A stretch of 10,350 bases of DNA. Source: Candidatus Bathyarchaeota archaeon. Lineage in GTDB: Archaea > Thermoproteota > Bathyarchaeia > TCS64. The stretch lies in the NCBI GenBank assembly GCA_013619005.1, contig JABXKY010000014.1, positions 1-10,350 on the forward strand, read 5' to 3'. Shown one piece after another: positions 1 to 6,882 of the stretch (position 1 is the first letter of the stretch; every line of letters starts with the position of its first letter). Both the position numbers and the translations under genes were made by a program. Below the pieces are notes generated by a model that was given only the letters and a program-made list of their open reading frames with translations, was not told where the DNA came from and searched no databases.

Positions 1-1
1 T

Positions 2-1270
2 CTGGTCGCCATCCTAGTCGACCTGAATACCGGCGAGATAATCGGAAGAAACTCGGCTATGAACAGCCAGATCACCTACGGGGAGGACCTTGTGACGAGG
101 ACGGCGATAGCCCGTTCACAGGAGGGGCTGAAGAAGCTACAGAAAACAGTTGTCGATTCTCTGAACGAGGTCATCCAGGGGATGCTTGAGGCAGCGAATA
201 TCTCACCAGATGAGGTGAACGACATCACGGTGGGTGGAAACACTGTGATGAACCACATATTCGCTGGCCTTGAATCAGGCTACCTCGAGATCGCAAACAT
301 CGAGGTATCCAGAGACCCAATAATAAAAAAAGCCAAGGATGTGGGCCTCGCTGTCAACCCCGAGAGCTACATCTACTGTGTTCCAAACGTGAGCAGGTTC
401 CTCGGTGGAGACGCAGTGGGTGATGTGATAGCGTCAGGTATGCACTTGGACGAAGACATGAGCCTCATGGTGGACATGGGTACAAACGGGGAGGTCGTGT
501 TCGGCAACAACAAGTGGATGTTCTCATGTAGCTGCGCGAGCGGTCCGGCTTTTGAAGGGGAGGGCGTACGTCACGGAATGAGAGCCGCAATAGGCGGAAT
601 CGACCACATCACCATCGACCCAGATACCAAGAAAGCGATAATATCAACAATTGGCGATGCACCTGCTAAGGGTATCTGTGGCTCAGGGCTAATAGACCTG
701 ATCGCCGAGGTGTACAGAACGGGAATAATGGATTTCTCGGGAAAATTCGTCGCAAGCCAGCCATATGTGAGGGACGGAAAATGGGGGCTTGAGTACCTGG
801 TTGTTCCAGCGGAAGAAACGAGTGTAGGCCGGGACATTGTGTTGACGCAGGCTGACCTCGACTACGTGATAGACTCTAAAGCCGCGGCTTGTGGGGCCAT
901 AACGGTGTTGATGAAGAAGCTCAAGATCGGAATTGAGGACGCAAAGAACATCTACCTCGCAGGGGCTTTCGGGACCTTCACTGATTTGGGCAGCGCCACA
1001 ATGATGGGGATATTCCCAGAGTTTCCCAATGGTGAGTACCATCCACTTGGTAATGGTTCGCTTTCAGGGGCTTATGCCACACTCCTCTCAATTGAAAAGC
1101 GCAAGGAGGCGGCTGAAGTTGCCAAGAAGATGGTTTACATCGACCTACTAGTGGACCTAGAATTCATTGACGAGTACAGTAAAGCGCTATACATTCCAGG
1201 GGACAAGGAGTACTTCCCGACATTAAGAAACCCTGAAAAACCACGACGTCAAACAAAAGGAAGAGAATGA
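2..1270 (+). CDS. RACo/RamA-like corrinoid protein reductive activator (ASKHA/DUF4445 family), 5' truncated by window
   Basis: Partial gene: the frame is open to the window edge, giving 422 visible residues. The residues before the first ATG (at 59) read VAILVDLNTGEIIGRNSA, conserved family sequence, so that ATG is internal and the true start lies upstream. Family hallmarks in visible numbering are GGNTVMNH (78-85), the ASKHA phosphate-type motif DMGTNGE (158-164), SCASGPAFEGEG (177-188), GICGSGLIDL (224-233) and AGAFGT (320-325). Members of this family use ATP to drive one-electron reduction of inactive Co(II) corrinoid to Co(I); RACo acts on the corrinoid iron-sulfur protein of CODH/ACS, RamA on methylamine corrinoid proteins. 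The C-terminus ends in a basic tail with no cysteine cluster, so the RamA-type C-terminal [4Fe-4S] domain is absent. A RACo-type N-terminal [2Fe-2S] domain would lie outside the window. The following cooC genes, 1 nt downstream, favour CODH/ACS-linked CFeSP as partner (inference). Cytoplasmic; no membrane segment seen. Confidence 0.85.
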   Translation: MVAILVDLNTGEIIGRNSAMNSQITYGEDLVTRTAIARSQEGLKKLQKTVVDSLNEVIQGMLEAANISPDEVNDITVGGNTVMNHIFAGLESGYLEIANIEVSRDPIIKKAKDVGLAVNPESYIYCVPNVSRFLGGDAVGDVIASGMHLDEDMSLMVDMGTNGEVVFGNNKWMFSCSCASGPAFEGEGVRHGMRAAIGGIDHITIDPDTKKAIISTIGDAPAKGICGSGLIDLIAEVYRTGIMDFSGKFVASQPYVRDGKWGLEYLVVPAEETSVGRDIVLTQADLDYVIDSKAAACGAITVLMKKLKIGIEDAKNIYLAGAFGTFTDLGSATMMGIFPEFPNGEYHPLGNGSLSGAYATLLSIEKRKEAAEVAKKMVYIDLLVDLEFIDEYSKALYIPGDKEYFPTLRNPEKPRRQTKGRE

Positions 1271-1271
1271 G

Positions 1272-2048
1272 ATGGTAGAACATAAGGGCACTATTGTCAT
1301 CACCGGAAGAGGGGGTACGGGTAAAAGCACATTCACCTCAATGATGGCCCGATATTTTGGAGAAAAAGGTGTTAATCCAATATTGCTAGTGGACTCAGAC
1401 CCAGACGAAAGCCTCGCAGAGATGCTGGGAATTGACCTTGCCTCAGATGGGAAGAGAAGCATAGCTGATGTTCTCTCTGAGATTCTGGAGACCAGAAAAA
1501 TGGCCACTATGAGTGGAATGACACCTACGGAAAAGATCGAGCCATATATTTTCCAGGAGAGTCTTTTTGAAGGCCGCAGTTTCTACGATTTCATCGGAAT
1601 AGGAACCAAGTGGATCGAGGGATGCTACTGTCTACCTGACAGGTCACTCGGACAGATCATGGATATGTGGGGCAAGAACTACGAATACGTAGTCGTCGAT
1701 AGCCCAGCTGGTGTGGAGCATCTAAACAGGAGGATAACGAAGAAAGTCAAGGACGTATTCAGTATTCTTGACCCGTCCAAGAAGAGCTTTGATAACGCGA
1801 TACGCTCGCACAAGATTATGCAGGAGGTTCACGTGGATTTCGATAACTTCTACATCGTCGGCGGGTATAGGTTCCCGGAGAGCCTGGAAAAAGAGGCCGA
1901 GAATCAACCTTTCACTTACCTAGGACGCGTAGAGAGCGATCCACGGGTTACTGAGTACAATATTGAGGGAAAATCCCTCCTAGATTTACCATTAGAGTCT
2001 CCCACATACCAATCAGTAAAGCGTATCCTTGAGAAAACCGGCTACTAG
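1272..2048 (+). CDS. CooC-like P-loop ATPase (Ni/CODH maturation family), variant Walker A
   Basis: MinD/CooC-type ATPase of 258 aa. CooC/AcsF proteins hydrolyse ATP during nickel insertion into CO dehydrogenase/acetyl-CoA synthase. Visible elements are the P-loop GRGGTGKS (residues 12-19), the switch segment LLVDSDPD (38-45), a CxC motif CYC (118-120) that in CooC is the metal-binding/dimerisation site, and Walker B VVVDSPAGVEH (140-150). The deviant Walker A of this superfamily normally has a signature lysine (GKGG); here it is Arg13, unlike the next gene. The start ATG is 1 nt after the previous stop and is preceded by a purine-rich AAGGAAGAG stretch (1258-1266), so it is translated as part of the operon. 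It is clearly a paralogue of the downstream CooC rather than a duplicate: loop sequences differ throughout. It may handle a different client, or pair with the neighbouring CooC (inference). Family membership is secure; the precise client is not. Confidence 0.85.
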   Translation: MVEHKGTIVITGRGGTGKSTFTSMMARYFGEKGVNPILLVDSDPDESLAEMLGIDLASDGKRSIADVLSEILETRKMATMSGMTPTEKIEPYIFQESLFEGRSFYDFIGIGTKWIEGCYCLPDRSLGQIMDMWGKNYEYVVVDSPAGVEHLNRRITKKVKDVFSILDPSKKSFDNAIRSHKIMQEVHVDFDNFYIVGGYRFPESLEKEAENQPFTYLGRVESDPRVTEYNIEGKSLLDLPLESPTYQSVKRILEKTGY

Positions 2049-2051
2049 GAG
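2046..2051 (+). promoter_or_regulatory. Shine-Dalgarno site that decides the start of the second cooC
   Basis: TAGGAG, overlapping the stop codon of the preceding gene, lies 7 nt before the ATG at 2059. It supports that ATG over the in-frame ATG at 2029, which would lie inside the upstream gene and add ten non-family residues before the conserved MKIAIAGKGG start. Confidence 0.7.
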
Positions 2052-2058
2052 TACTGAA

Positions 2059-2856
2059 ATGAAGATCGCTATAGCAGGGAAAGGAGGCGTGGGGAAAACC
2101 TTCGTCTCGGCAACACTCTCAAGACTTCTTGCGAGGGACGGGTACGAAGTGCTTGCTGTGGACGCAGACCCAAACTTGAACCTTGGGTACAGCCTGGGCA
2201 TAGGTTACGATGAAGCGAACAGTATAACCCCATTGTCAGATAACAATGAGCTTGTCAAGGAAAAAACCGGAGTCGCGCCAGAGGAGGCGCTGGGAAACAT
2301 GTTTAACATGAATCCGCGGGTCAACGATATCGTGGACAGGTTCGCGGTCAATGCCCCTGATGATGTAAAACTCCTTGTAATGGGTACAGTGAAGGGAGGG
2401 GGATCGGGCTGCATGTGTGGGGCTAACGCATTGCTTCGAGTCCTGCTTCAGCACATGCTCATCCAGCGTGGCGAAGTTCTTATCATGGATATGGTGGCAG
2501 GGCTAGAACACTTGGGAAGGGGTACTGCCCGTAGGATGGACGCGATGCTTGTGGTCATAGAGCCGAGGATGAAATCAGTGGACACAGTTAGGCGGATTCT
2601 GAGGATGGCCGATGAGATAGAGGTCGAGACCGTGCTTGCTGTTGGAAACAAGGTTCTGCGACCCAAGGATGAAGCCTTTGTCAGGGAGAAGATGGCTGAG
2701 CTAGGCGTCCCAGTGATCTCAATTATTCCATACGACCAGATTGTTGCGGACGCCGATATGGAGGGCGTCCCAGTAATCGATTACAATGAGGATGCTCCAG
2801 CGGTCCAAGCAGTAAAAGATCTGGAACAGTATCTCGTAAACAGGTACAAGCCATGA
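2059..2856 (+). CDS. cooC: CooC/AcsF-type nickel-insertion ATPase for CO dehydrogenase/acetyl-CoA synthase
   Basis: 265 aa, canonical CooC. It has the deviant Walker A GKGGVGKT with signature lysine (residues 7-14), switch motif VDADPNLNLG (34-43), the CxC metal/dimer motif GCMCGAN (117-123) and Walker B LIMDMVAGLEHLGRG (141-155). In characterised CooC, ATP binding drives dimerisation, Ni(II) is held by the paired CxC cysteines, and hydrolysis accompanies nickel delivery to the CODH/ACS metal centre in the cytoplasm. The start at 2059 is chosen because of the good ribosome site just upstream and because homologues begin directly with the M-K-I-A P-loop strand. It lies 10 nt after the first CooC-like gene and 12 nt before the CofE-like gene, in the same operon as the corrinoid activator. 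This suggests that metal loading of CODH/ACS and reactivation of its corrinoid protein are co-expressed. The CODH/ACS genes are not in this window. Confidence 0.9.
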   Translation: MKIAIAGKGGVGKTFVSATLSRLLARDGYEVLAVDADPNLNLGYSLGIGYDEANSITPLSDNNELVKEKTGVAPEEALGNMFNMNPRVNDIVDRFAVNAPDDVKLLVMGTVKGGGSGCMCGANALLRVLLQHMLIQRGEVLIMDMVAGLEHLGRGTARRMDAMLVVIEPRMKSVDTVRRILRMADEIEVETVLAVGNKVLRPKDEAFVREKMAELGVPVISIIPYDQIVADADMEGVPVIDYNEDAPAVQAVKDLEQYLVNRYKP

Positions 2857-2868
2857 GGGTCCCCTCAT
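2853..2868 (+). repeat. Perfect 7-bp inverted repeat over the cooC stop and the cofE-like ribosome site
   Basis: ATGAGGG-TC-CCCTCAT. It includes the TGA stop of cooC (2854-2856) and the GAGGG Shine-Dalgarno-like segment (2855-2859) of the next gene, whose ATG starts at 2869. In RNA it could fold as a 6-bp stem with a 4-nt loop and mask the ribosome site. The symmetry is seen directly; any regulatory role is inference. Confidence 0.55.
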
Positions 2869-3705
2869 ATGAGACTCCGCACAATAACATTCAAGACGAG
2901 TTTTTGGCGACCTAGAACGGATTACGTCTCTGAGATAATCAGAATCACCTCACCTCACCTGAAAGAAGGAGATATAATTGCTGTCAGCGAGAAGGCGGTC
3001 TCGACAGCATCTGGAAACATCTTCGATGAGGCCGGTGTTAAACCGGGGAGGATAGCTAGATTCCTGGCTGGTCCTTGGACCAGAAAACTGTGGGCGGGGC
3101 CACTTGGTAAAATGACGAGTTTAAAGAATCAAACACGCTTGAACCTGATTAACTATCCAGTCGACGAAGGTGCCGCCCATAAACAGACAGCGTTATGGTA
3201 TGTGGGGCTGTTACAGTCGTTGAGGCATTACAGTGAGGGCGGTATCGATGCGAGTAACCTTCCCTACACCTACGTGAGCCTCCCGCTTAGCAAACCGATT
3301 GAGGTTGCAGATAATATAAGAGAAACAGTGTTTCAACGGACTGGAAAGAAAGTAACGGTCATGATAATGGACGGTGACACAACGCATTCATGGAGAAACC
3401 TTCACCTCGCGCCCCGCAGGGTGAGTACCCCCGGGTTAATCCATTTTGGAGGAGTCATGTCATACATTATCGGCAGGCTCTTCGGGTTCAAGTCCAGGCA
3501 GACACCTATCGCGGTATCCGGTGACCTGGTTAACCCTGATAGAGCCCTCTGGTACGCAAAACTATTTCACAGGCTCTGCGGAGGCGGCGCGGGGAGAACA
3601 GTGTGGAGCATGTCCAGTAAAATGGAGACATCACTCACAGGCGTCACTTGGGAGATGCTGGAAGCGGTGGACCACTTCCCCATAACCCTGATGAGGCTAG
3701 AATAG
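2869..3705 (+). CDS. Divergent CofE-family protein (coenzyme F420-0:L-glutamate ligase-like)
   Basis: 278 aa. CofE adds glutamate to F420-0 through gamma-linkages using GTP. Homology runs along the whole length: GDIIAVSEKAVSTASGNI (34-51) matches the CofE opening strand and helix, GGIDASN (124-130) is the near-invariant CofE motif, TGKKVTVMIMDGDT (158-171) corresponds to the strand carrying the metal-binding Asp, and NPDRALWYAKLFHRLCGGG (222-240) matches the late helix plus glycine turn. The usual DTxGRxxR segment is replaced by DGDTTHSWR (168-176), and residues 60-120 and 185-215 are unlike standard CofE. It is also longer than the roughly 250-residue A. fulgidus enzyme. Family assignment is fairly strong; use of F420-0 as substrate is not assured. 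Alternatives include glutamylation of an H4MPT-type cofactor. It is last in the operon, 12 nt after cooC, and its stop overlaps the convergent DHPS-like gene by 9 bp (3697-3705). Confidence 0.75.
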   Translation: MRLRTITFKTSFWRPRTDYVSEIIRITSPHLKEGDIIAVSEKAVSTASGNIFDEAGVKPGRIARFLAGPWTRKLWAGPLGKMTSLKNQTRLNLINYPVDEGAAHKQTALWYVGLLQSLRHYSEGGIDASNLPYTYVSLPLSKPIEVADNIRETVFQRTGKKVTVMIMDGDTTHSWRNLHLAPRRVSTPGLIHFGGVMSYIIGRLFGFKSRQTPIAVSGDLVNPDRALWYAKLFHRLCGGGAGRTVWSMSSKMETSLTGVTWEMLEAVDHFPITLMRLE

Positions 3706-5247
3706 CGGCTCGTCCTGGACGTATGATCTTCCCAGATTGAGCGCGATCGCCGCTTTCTCAAGCTCCTTCCCGAGGTAGGCTGCGTGGTCCAGTTTTGTGA
3801 TGAGTTTTTCCCGTATTATCGTCTGGTAGACCACCCTAGCGTCACCCCCTTTGATGACGGCGCTGGGCTCCTCGCTTCCAGCGGGATAGAATACTGCTAC
3901 AATCTTGTTTTCGTCTCGATCGACGAGGATTTTAAACCAGCCAGTCTTATCTGGTCTGTAAACGGTCTCACCAACTCCGGGGAGAACATCGACGGCTTCC
4001 GCATCTAGGTCATATGAGTGCTCGGTCCTACGTTTCTCCCCCAATATTAGCAGATCCATTCCAAGGTCTTTGACTACAGTGCCTCTTCTCTCGGCCAAGA
4101 ACATCATATGAGAGGCGCGCAAAGCGTTCCGTACGCTGCCAGTTGCCTTGACGCTGTACTCAGGGATGTGGAGCATGTTTGAGCCAGCCTCCCGGGCCAG
4201 GGCAGAGAGAGCCGCTATTACTCCGGGGCTGTCAGCGTCGATGAGCTCAACCGCGTTACCGATGCCAAACAGGAGGGGTGTTTCGGGGTATTCCCGGTGG
4301 AACAAATCGTAGGCTTTCAAGCCCTCTAGGAGGCCTGGAATGAGTAACGGCTCTACAACTAGGTCTCCAATGATATTGTTGATACCTAGTCTTCGGGCCT
4401 CATCTATGATTTCGGAGATCAGGGCCACTCTATCCTCAGCTTTCTTGGGAAGGCGTCCCTCTTTCATGTTTGTTGACAGGATTACGACGGCCTCATCGTT
4501 GATGTGTGGGGCTACCTCATCGAGGTTACCTGCGTCGAGGCTTAGGATCATGTCAATTCCGGCGTCGATTGATGATTTTATCTCCTCCACGTTGAGGGAA
4601 TCGATACTGATGGGTAGGTCCACTGCCTCCCTGATGGTGTCAATTATCTTTGGAATAACATCGGGCTTGGGGTTACGTGCCAACATCCCAATATCGATAA
4701 GGTCGGCTCCCTGCGACTCGTAATATAGGGAACGTGACCTGATTTCTTCCATAGTTAAAGTGGGGGCGTTAACGATCTCGGCAAGCACACGCATGGGTAA
4801 GCCCCTCGAGACAGGCAGCTTACCACCTATAACTAGGCCACCCTGGGTGGACAGGATGTCTCTCCAGTTTTTCTCGACCTCCAAGACCTCGCTCACTGCC
4901 CGTTTCTCGAGCGCATCCTTCACTAGTTGAGAGGCGGGTATGGTCTTGCTGAACTCGATGTCCATTGAGAGTACAAAAGGTAAATCGGACGCGTGGAGGG
5001 TGCCCTTGTATGTTGGTATCCCTGTGGCTTTCTCTACGGGGGTTACATCCCCGTTGATGGAACCGGGTAGGAGAATCATGTCATAGGTAAGCTCCATCTT
5101 CCCCAACTGTTTCGCTGCATACGCGGGTGTTATGAACGCTGCCACAGTGACGGGGAGTGAGATTACGTCAACGTCGTGTTTGAGACCCTTGGTGTGTTCC
5201 TTTACAGACTCAAACGCAAGTTTTCCTGTTACGATTAGTATCTTCAT
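3697..5247 (-). CDS. Dihydropteroate synthase-related protein (TIGR00284/MJ0107 type, DUF6513 plus pterin-binding domain)
   Basis: 516 aa, the usual length for this archaeal family. Residues 1-125 form the DUF6513-type domain (MKILIVTGKLAFESVKEHTK start; LLPGSINGDVTPVEKATG at 59-76). Residues 135-400 are a TIM-barrel pterin-binding domain, recognisable from ESQGADLIDIGM (177-188), LPISIDS (211-217) and LLFGIGNAVELIDADSPG (325-342). Homologues sit in H4MPT biosynthesis clusters of archaea and of H4MPT-using methylotrophic bacteria; the likely role is joining 7,8-dihydropterin pyrophosphate to the aminobenzene-ribose unit made by MptG, in place of folate-type DHPS. The third domain (about 405-516) has no function I can name. 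The start ATG has AGGTGA 4 nt upstream and is 13 nt after the mptG stop, so it is the last gene of the minus-strand operon. Cytoplasmic. Confidence 0.85.
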   Translation of the reverse strand: MKILIVTGKLAFESVKEHTKGLKHDVDVISLPVTVAAFITPAYAAKQLGKMELTYDMILLPGSINGDVTPVEKATGIPTYKGTLHASDLPFVLSMDIEFSKTIPASQLVKDALEKRAVSEVLEVEKNWRDILSTQGGLVIGGKLPVSRGLPMRVLAEIVNAPTLTMEEIRSRSLYYESQGADLIDIGMLARNPKPDVIPKIIDTIREAVDLPISIDSLNVEEIKSSIDAGIDMILSLDAGNLDEVAPHINDEAVVILSTNMKEGRLPKKAEDRVALISEIIDEARRLGINNIIGDLVVEPLLIPGLLEGLKAYDLFHREYPETPLLFGIGNAVELIDADSPGVIAALSALAREAGSNMLHIPEYSVKATGSVRNALRASHMMFLAERRGTVVKDLGMDLLILGEKRRTEHSYDLDAEAVDVLPGVGETVYRPDKTGWFKILVDRDENKIVAVFYPAGSEEPSAVIKGGDARVVYQTIIREKLITKLDHAAYLGKELEKAAIALNLGRSYVQDEPLF

Positions 5248-5260
5248 TTGGTCACCTGTC

Positions 5261-6211
5261 TCAGCTTATCTGGGCACCCTTGTTGTCGGCTCCTGTTATG
5301 AATACGGTACCCGAGTTTTCTCCCTCGTTGATGAACTGATCCATCTCATCTGAAAGCTCCCTTGCTTGGGCTTTTCCATCTACCAACCCATAGAGAGCTG
5401 GCCCCCATGAACTCTGACCAGCCCCATAGGCACCATGTTGTAGCATGTGGTTTACACAGCTCTCAATGCGTGGATGTGAGTAGGTTCCGCCCTGCATAGT
5501 GGCCCAGTAATCACCAAAAATCGTGTCCAGCTTGGTCACGGCGTCCCCGAACAGGGCTATGTTCTTCTCCAATATAGATGGAATCATCTGCATAAGCACC
5601 AGCCGGGAAACCCGGGCGATCATATCCACCGGTGGCAGTTCCAAGTTCTTGAATGCGTCTGACTCTTTCTTTCCACTGAACCCCGAGTTGATTTCTGGGG
5701 CGCATACAACGAAAAACCAATCATCAGGCACCTCGCTCCTGTGAATGAGGGGCGGAATCGTCTCAGGGGCATCAACGGCGTGCCCTCCATCTACTATGAA
5801 GCCCCCGTGAAGGAAACTATGGGTACCTATCCCCGATCTACGACCACGACCAAGCCCGACCACGATCTCCTCGTAGGACATCCCCAGATCGAATAGCGAG
5901 TTGAGAGCGGTTCCCAGGGCGATGGAAAGCTGAGTGCCCGAACCAAAGCCCATATGCTCAGGTATATCGCTTTGGACGTCCAGATGTACGCCCCCATTCA
6001 CTCCGTGGTCTCTCAGTACCTTGTCGATGATAACCTGAGCCCTACCAGACCGGGCCCCTGTTATCACGGTTTCACCGGCGTCCTCTACCTCAAACACTAA
6101 ACGAGGGGTCTCGATCGCTACTCCTGCACTCCCGTGAAGCCGACCTATGTCTCCGCGCATATCTATAATACCAAAATGCAGCCGAGAGGGGGCGCTGACT
6201 CGCATCTTCAT
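5261..6211 (-). CDS. mptG: Beta-ribofuranosylaminobenzene 5'-phosphate synthase (RFAP synthase)
   Basis: 316 aa GHMP-kinase-fold enzyme. RFAP synthase condenses 4-hydroxybenzoate or 4-aminobenzoate with PRPP, releasing CO2 and pyrophosphate; it is the committed step of the H4MPT arylamine branch. Diagnostic segments are the N-terminal SAPSRLHFGIIDM (6-18), the GHMP loop PEHMGFGSGTQLSIALG (84-100), RGRRSGIGTHSFLHGGFIVD (122-141) and the C-terminal GAYGAGQSSWGPALYGL (260-276). I start it at 6211 because that ATG overlaps the stop of the upstream DUF447 gene as ATGA, with GGGGTG 7 nt upstream. An in-frame candidate at 6226 would add five residues and lie inside the neighbour. Translation is probably coupled to DUF447, and the DHPS-like gene that uses its product line follows 13 nt later. 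One of the surest assignments in the window. Confidence 0.93.
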   Translation of the reverse strand: MKMRVSAPSRLHFGIIDMRGDIGRLHGSAGVAIETPRLVFEVEDAGETVITGARSGRAQVIIDKVLRDHGVNGGVHLDVQSDIPEHMGFGSGTQLSIALGTALNSLFDLGMSYEEIVVGLGRGRRSGIGTHSFLHGGFIVDGGHAVDAPETIPPLIHRSEVPDDWFFVVCAPEINSGFSGKKESDAFKNLELPPVDMIARVSRLVLMQMIPSILEKNIALFGDAVTKLDTIFGDYWATMQGGTYSHPRIESCVNHMLQHGAYGAGQSSWGPALYGLVDGKAQARELSDEMDQFINEGENSGTVFITGADNKGAQIS

Positions 6212-6849
6212 ATCGCTACACCCCATTTCTCCATTAGGAATAGGAGCTTTTTTGCCGTTATTGCCTCAGGTGACCCTTCTGAGGACACTTTTGTGATTAC
6301 GTTTAGGTTGTCTCTCACCTTTTCTTTCAATTTCAGTACCTTTGTGTCTTGGCTCTGGTTGTGAAATACCTGGATCCTTGTGGCATGGATTATTGCCTCG
6401 ATTGCCTCGGAGCGTCCTCTTCTGAAGACGGTGGGGTACGGTGATTTAATTACTACGTCCTTTGGTGAGAGAGAAAAGGTGGCTCGGAGCTCGGATTCAT
6501 TCTGCATTCCTCCTGTCTCAGAGTAGATGATTGCGTCGGCGTCTCTCAAACCCATCTCATCAATGGTTGGTTGGTCATCGATCTCGTCCTTGAACGCCGT
6601 TGCTAGGAAAAGAATCGGATCAGTGGATATGTTGATGGAAACGGGTTCTCCTCGCATCAGGTTCTCGTACGTCTGGCTTGTTTTGAACGGTTGAACAGAC
6701 AAAGTTGCACCCTTGCGAGTCACGCCCATGGGCGCCGCGTTGAAAGATCCATCTTGGTTTCGCGTGACCAATATGATCTCTGCTATGCATTCTTGGGAGA
6801 AACCTAGCTTTGATAGTGAGTCGGTTACTTGGGCCTCGTTCATCAACAT
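6208..6849 (-). CDS. DUF447 (COG2457) family flavin-binding split-barrel protein, H4MPT-cluster associated
   Basis: 213 aa from the ATG at 6849. The N-terminal half is a flavin-reductase-like split barrel: AEIILVTRNQDGSFNAAPMG (23-42), then GATLSVQPFKTSQTYENL (47-64) and VSINISTDP (70-78). The C-terminal half is helical and includes RRGRSEAIEAIIHATRI (143-159), typical of DUF447. Archaeal DUF447 structures contain FMN, so a redox step is plausible, but the reaction is not established. Genes of this family recur beside RFAP synthase, CitG-like and DHPS-like genes, which ties it to H4MPT synthesis (established association, unknown step). It starts 33 nt after the nucleotidyltransferase stop and shares ATGA with mptG. 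No Shine-Dalgarno is clear, so the start could also be TTG 6852 or ATG 6843; the difference is one to three residues. Confidence 0.85.
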   Translation of the reverse strand: MLMNEAQVTDSLSKLGFSQECIAEIILVTRNQDGSFNAAPMGVTRKGATLSVQPFKTSQTYENLMRGEPVSINISTDPILFLATAFKDEIDDQPTIDEMGLRDADAIIYSETGGMQNESELRATFSLSPKDVVIKSPYPTVFRRGRSEAIEAIIHATRIQVFHNQSQDTKVLKLKEKVRDNLNVITKVSSEGSPEAITAKKLLFLMEKWGVAI

Positions 6850-6882
6850 CAACAGTATGGGTGCATATGAAACGTCATAGGT

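Noticed and set aside
689..1042. Antisense 117-residue reading frame within the activator gene
   Set aside because: It is a shadow of a strongly conserved coding frame with no recognisable motif.
59..1270. Complete 403-residue activator starting at the ATG at 59
   Set aside because: The same frame is open to the window edge and its upstream residues (VAILVDLNTGEIIGRNSA) are conserved family sequence, so the ATG is internal and the gene is cut by the window.
2029..2856. Longer start for the second cooC at ATG 2029
   Set aside because: It lies inside the upstream gene, adds a non-family leader and has no ribosome site, whereas 2059 has TAGGAG 7 nt upstream.
5261..6226. Longer mptG start at 6226
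   Set aside because: The ATG at 6211 forms an ATGA overlap with the upstream stop and has GGGGTG at good spacing.
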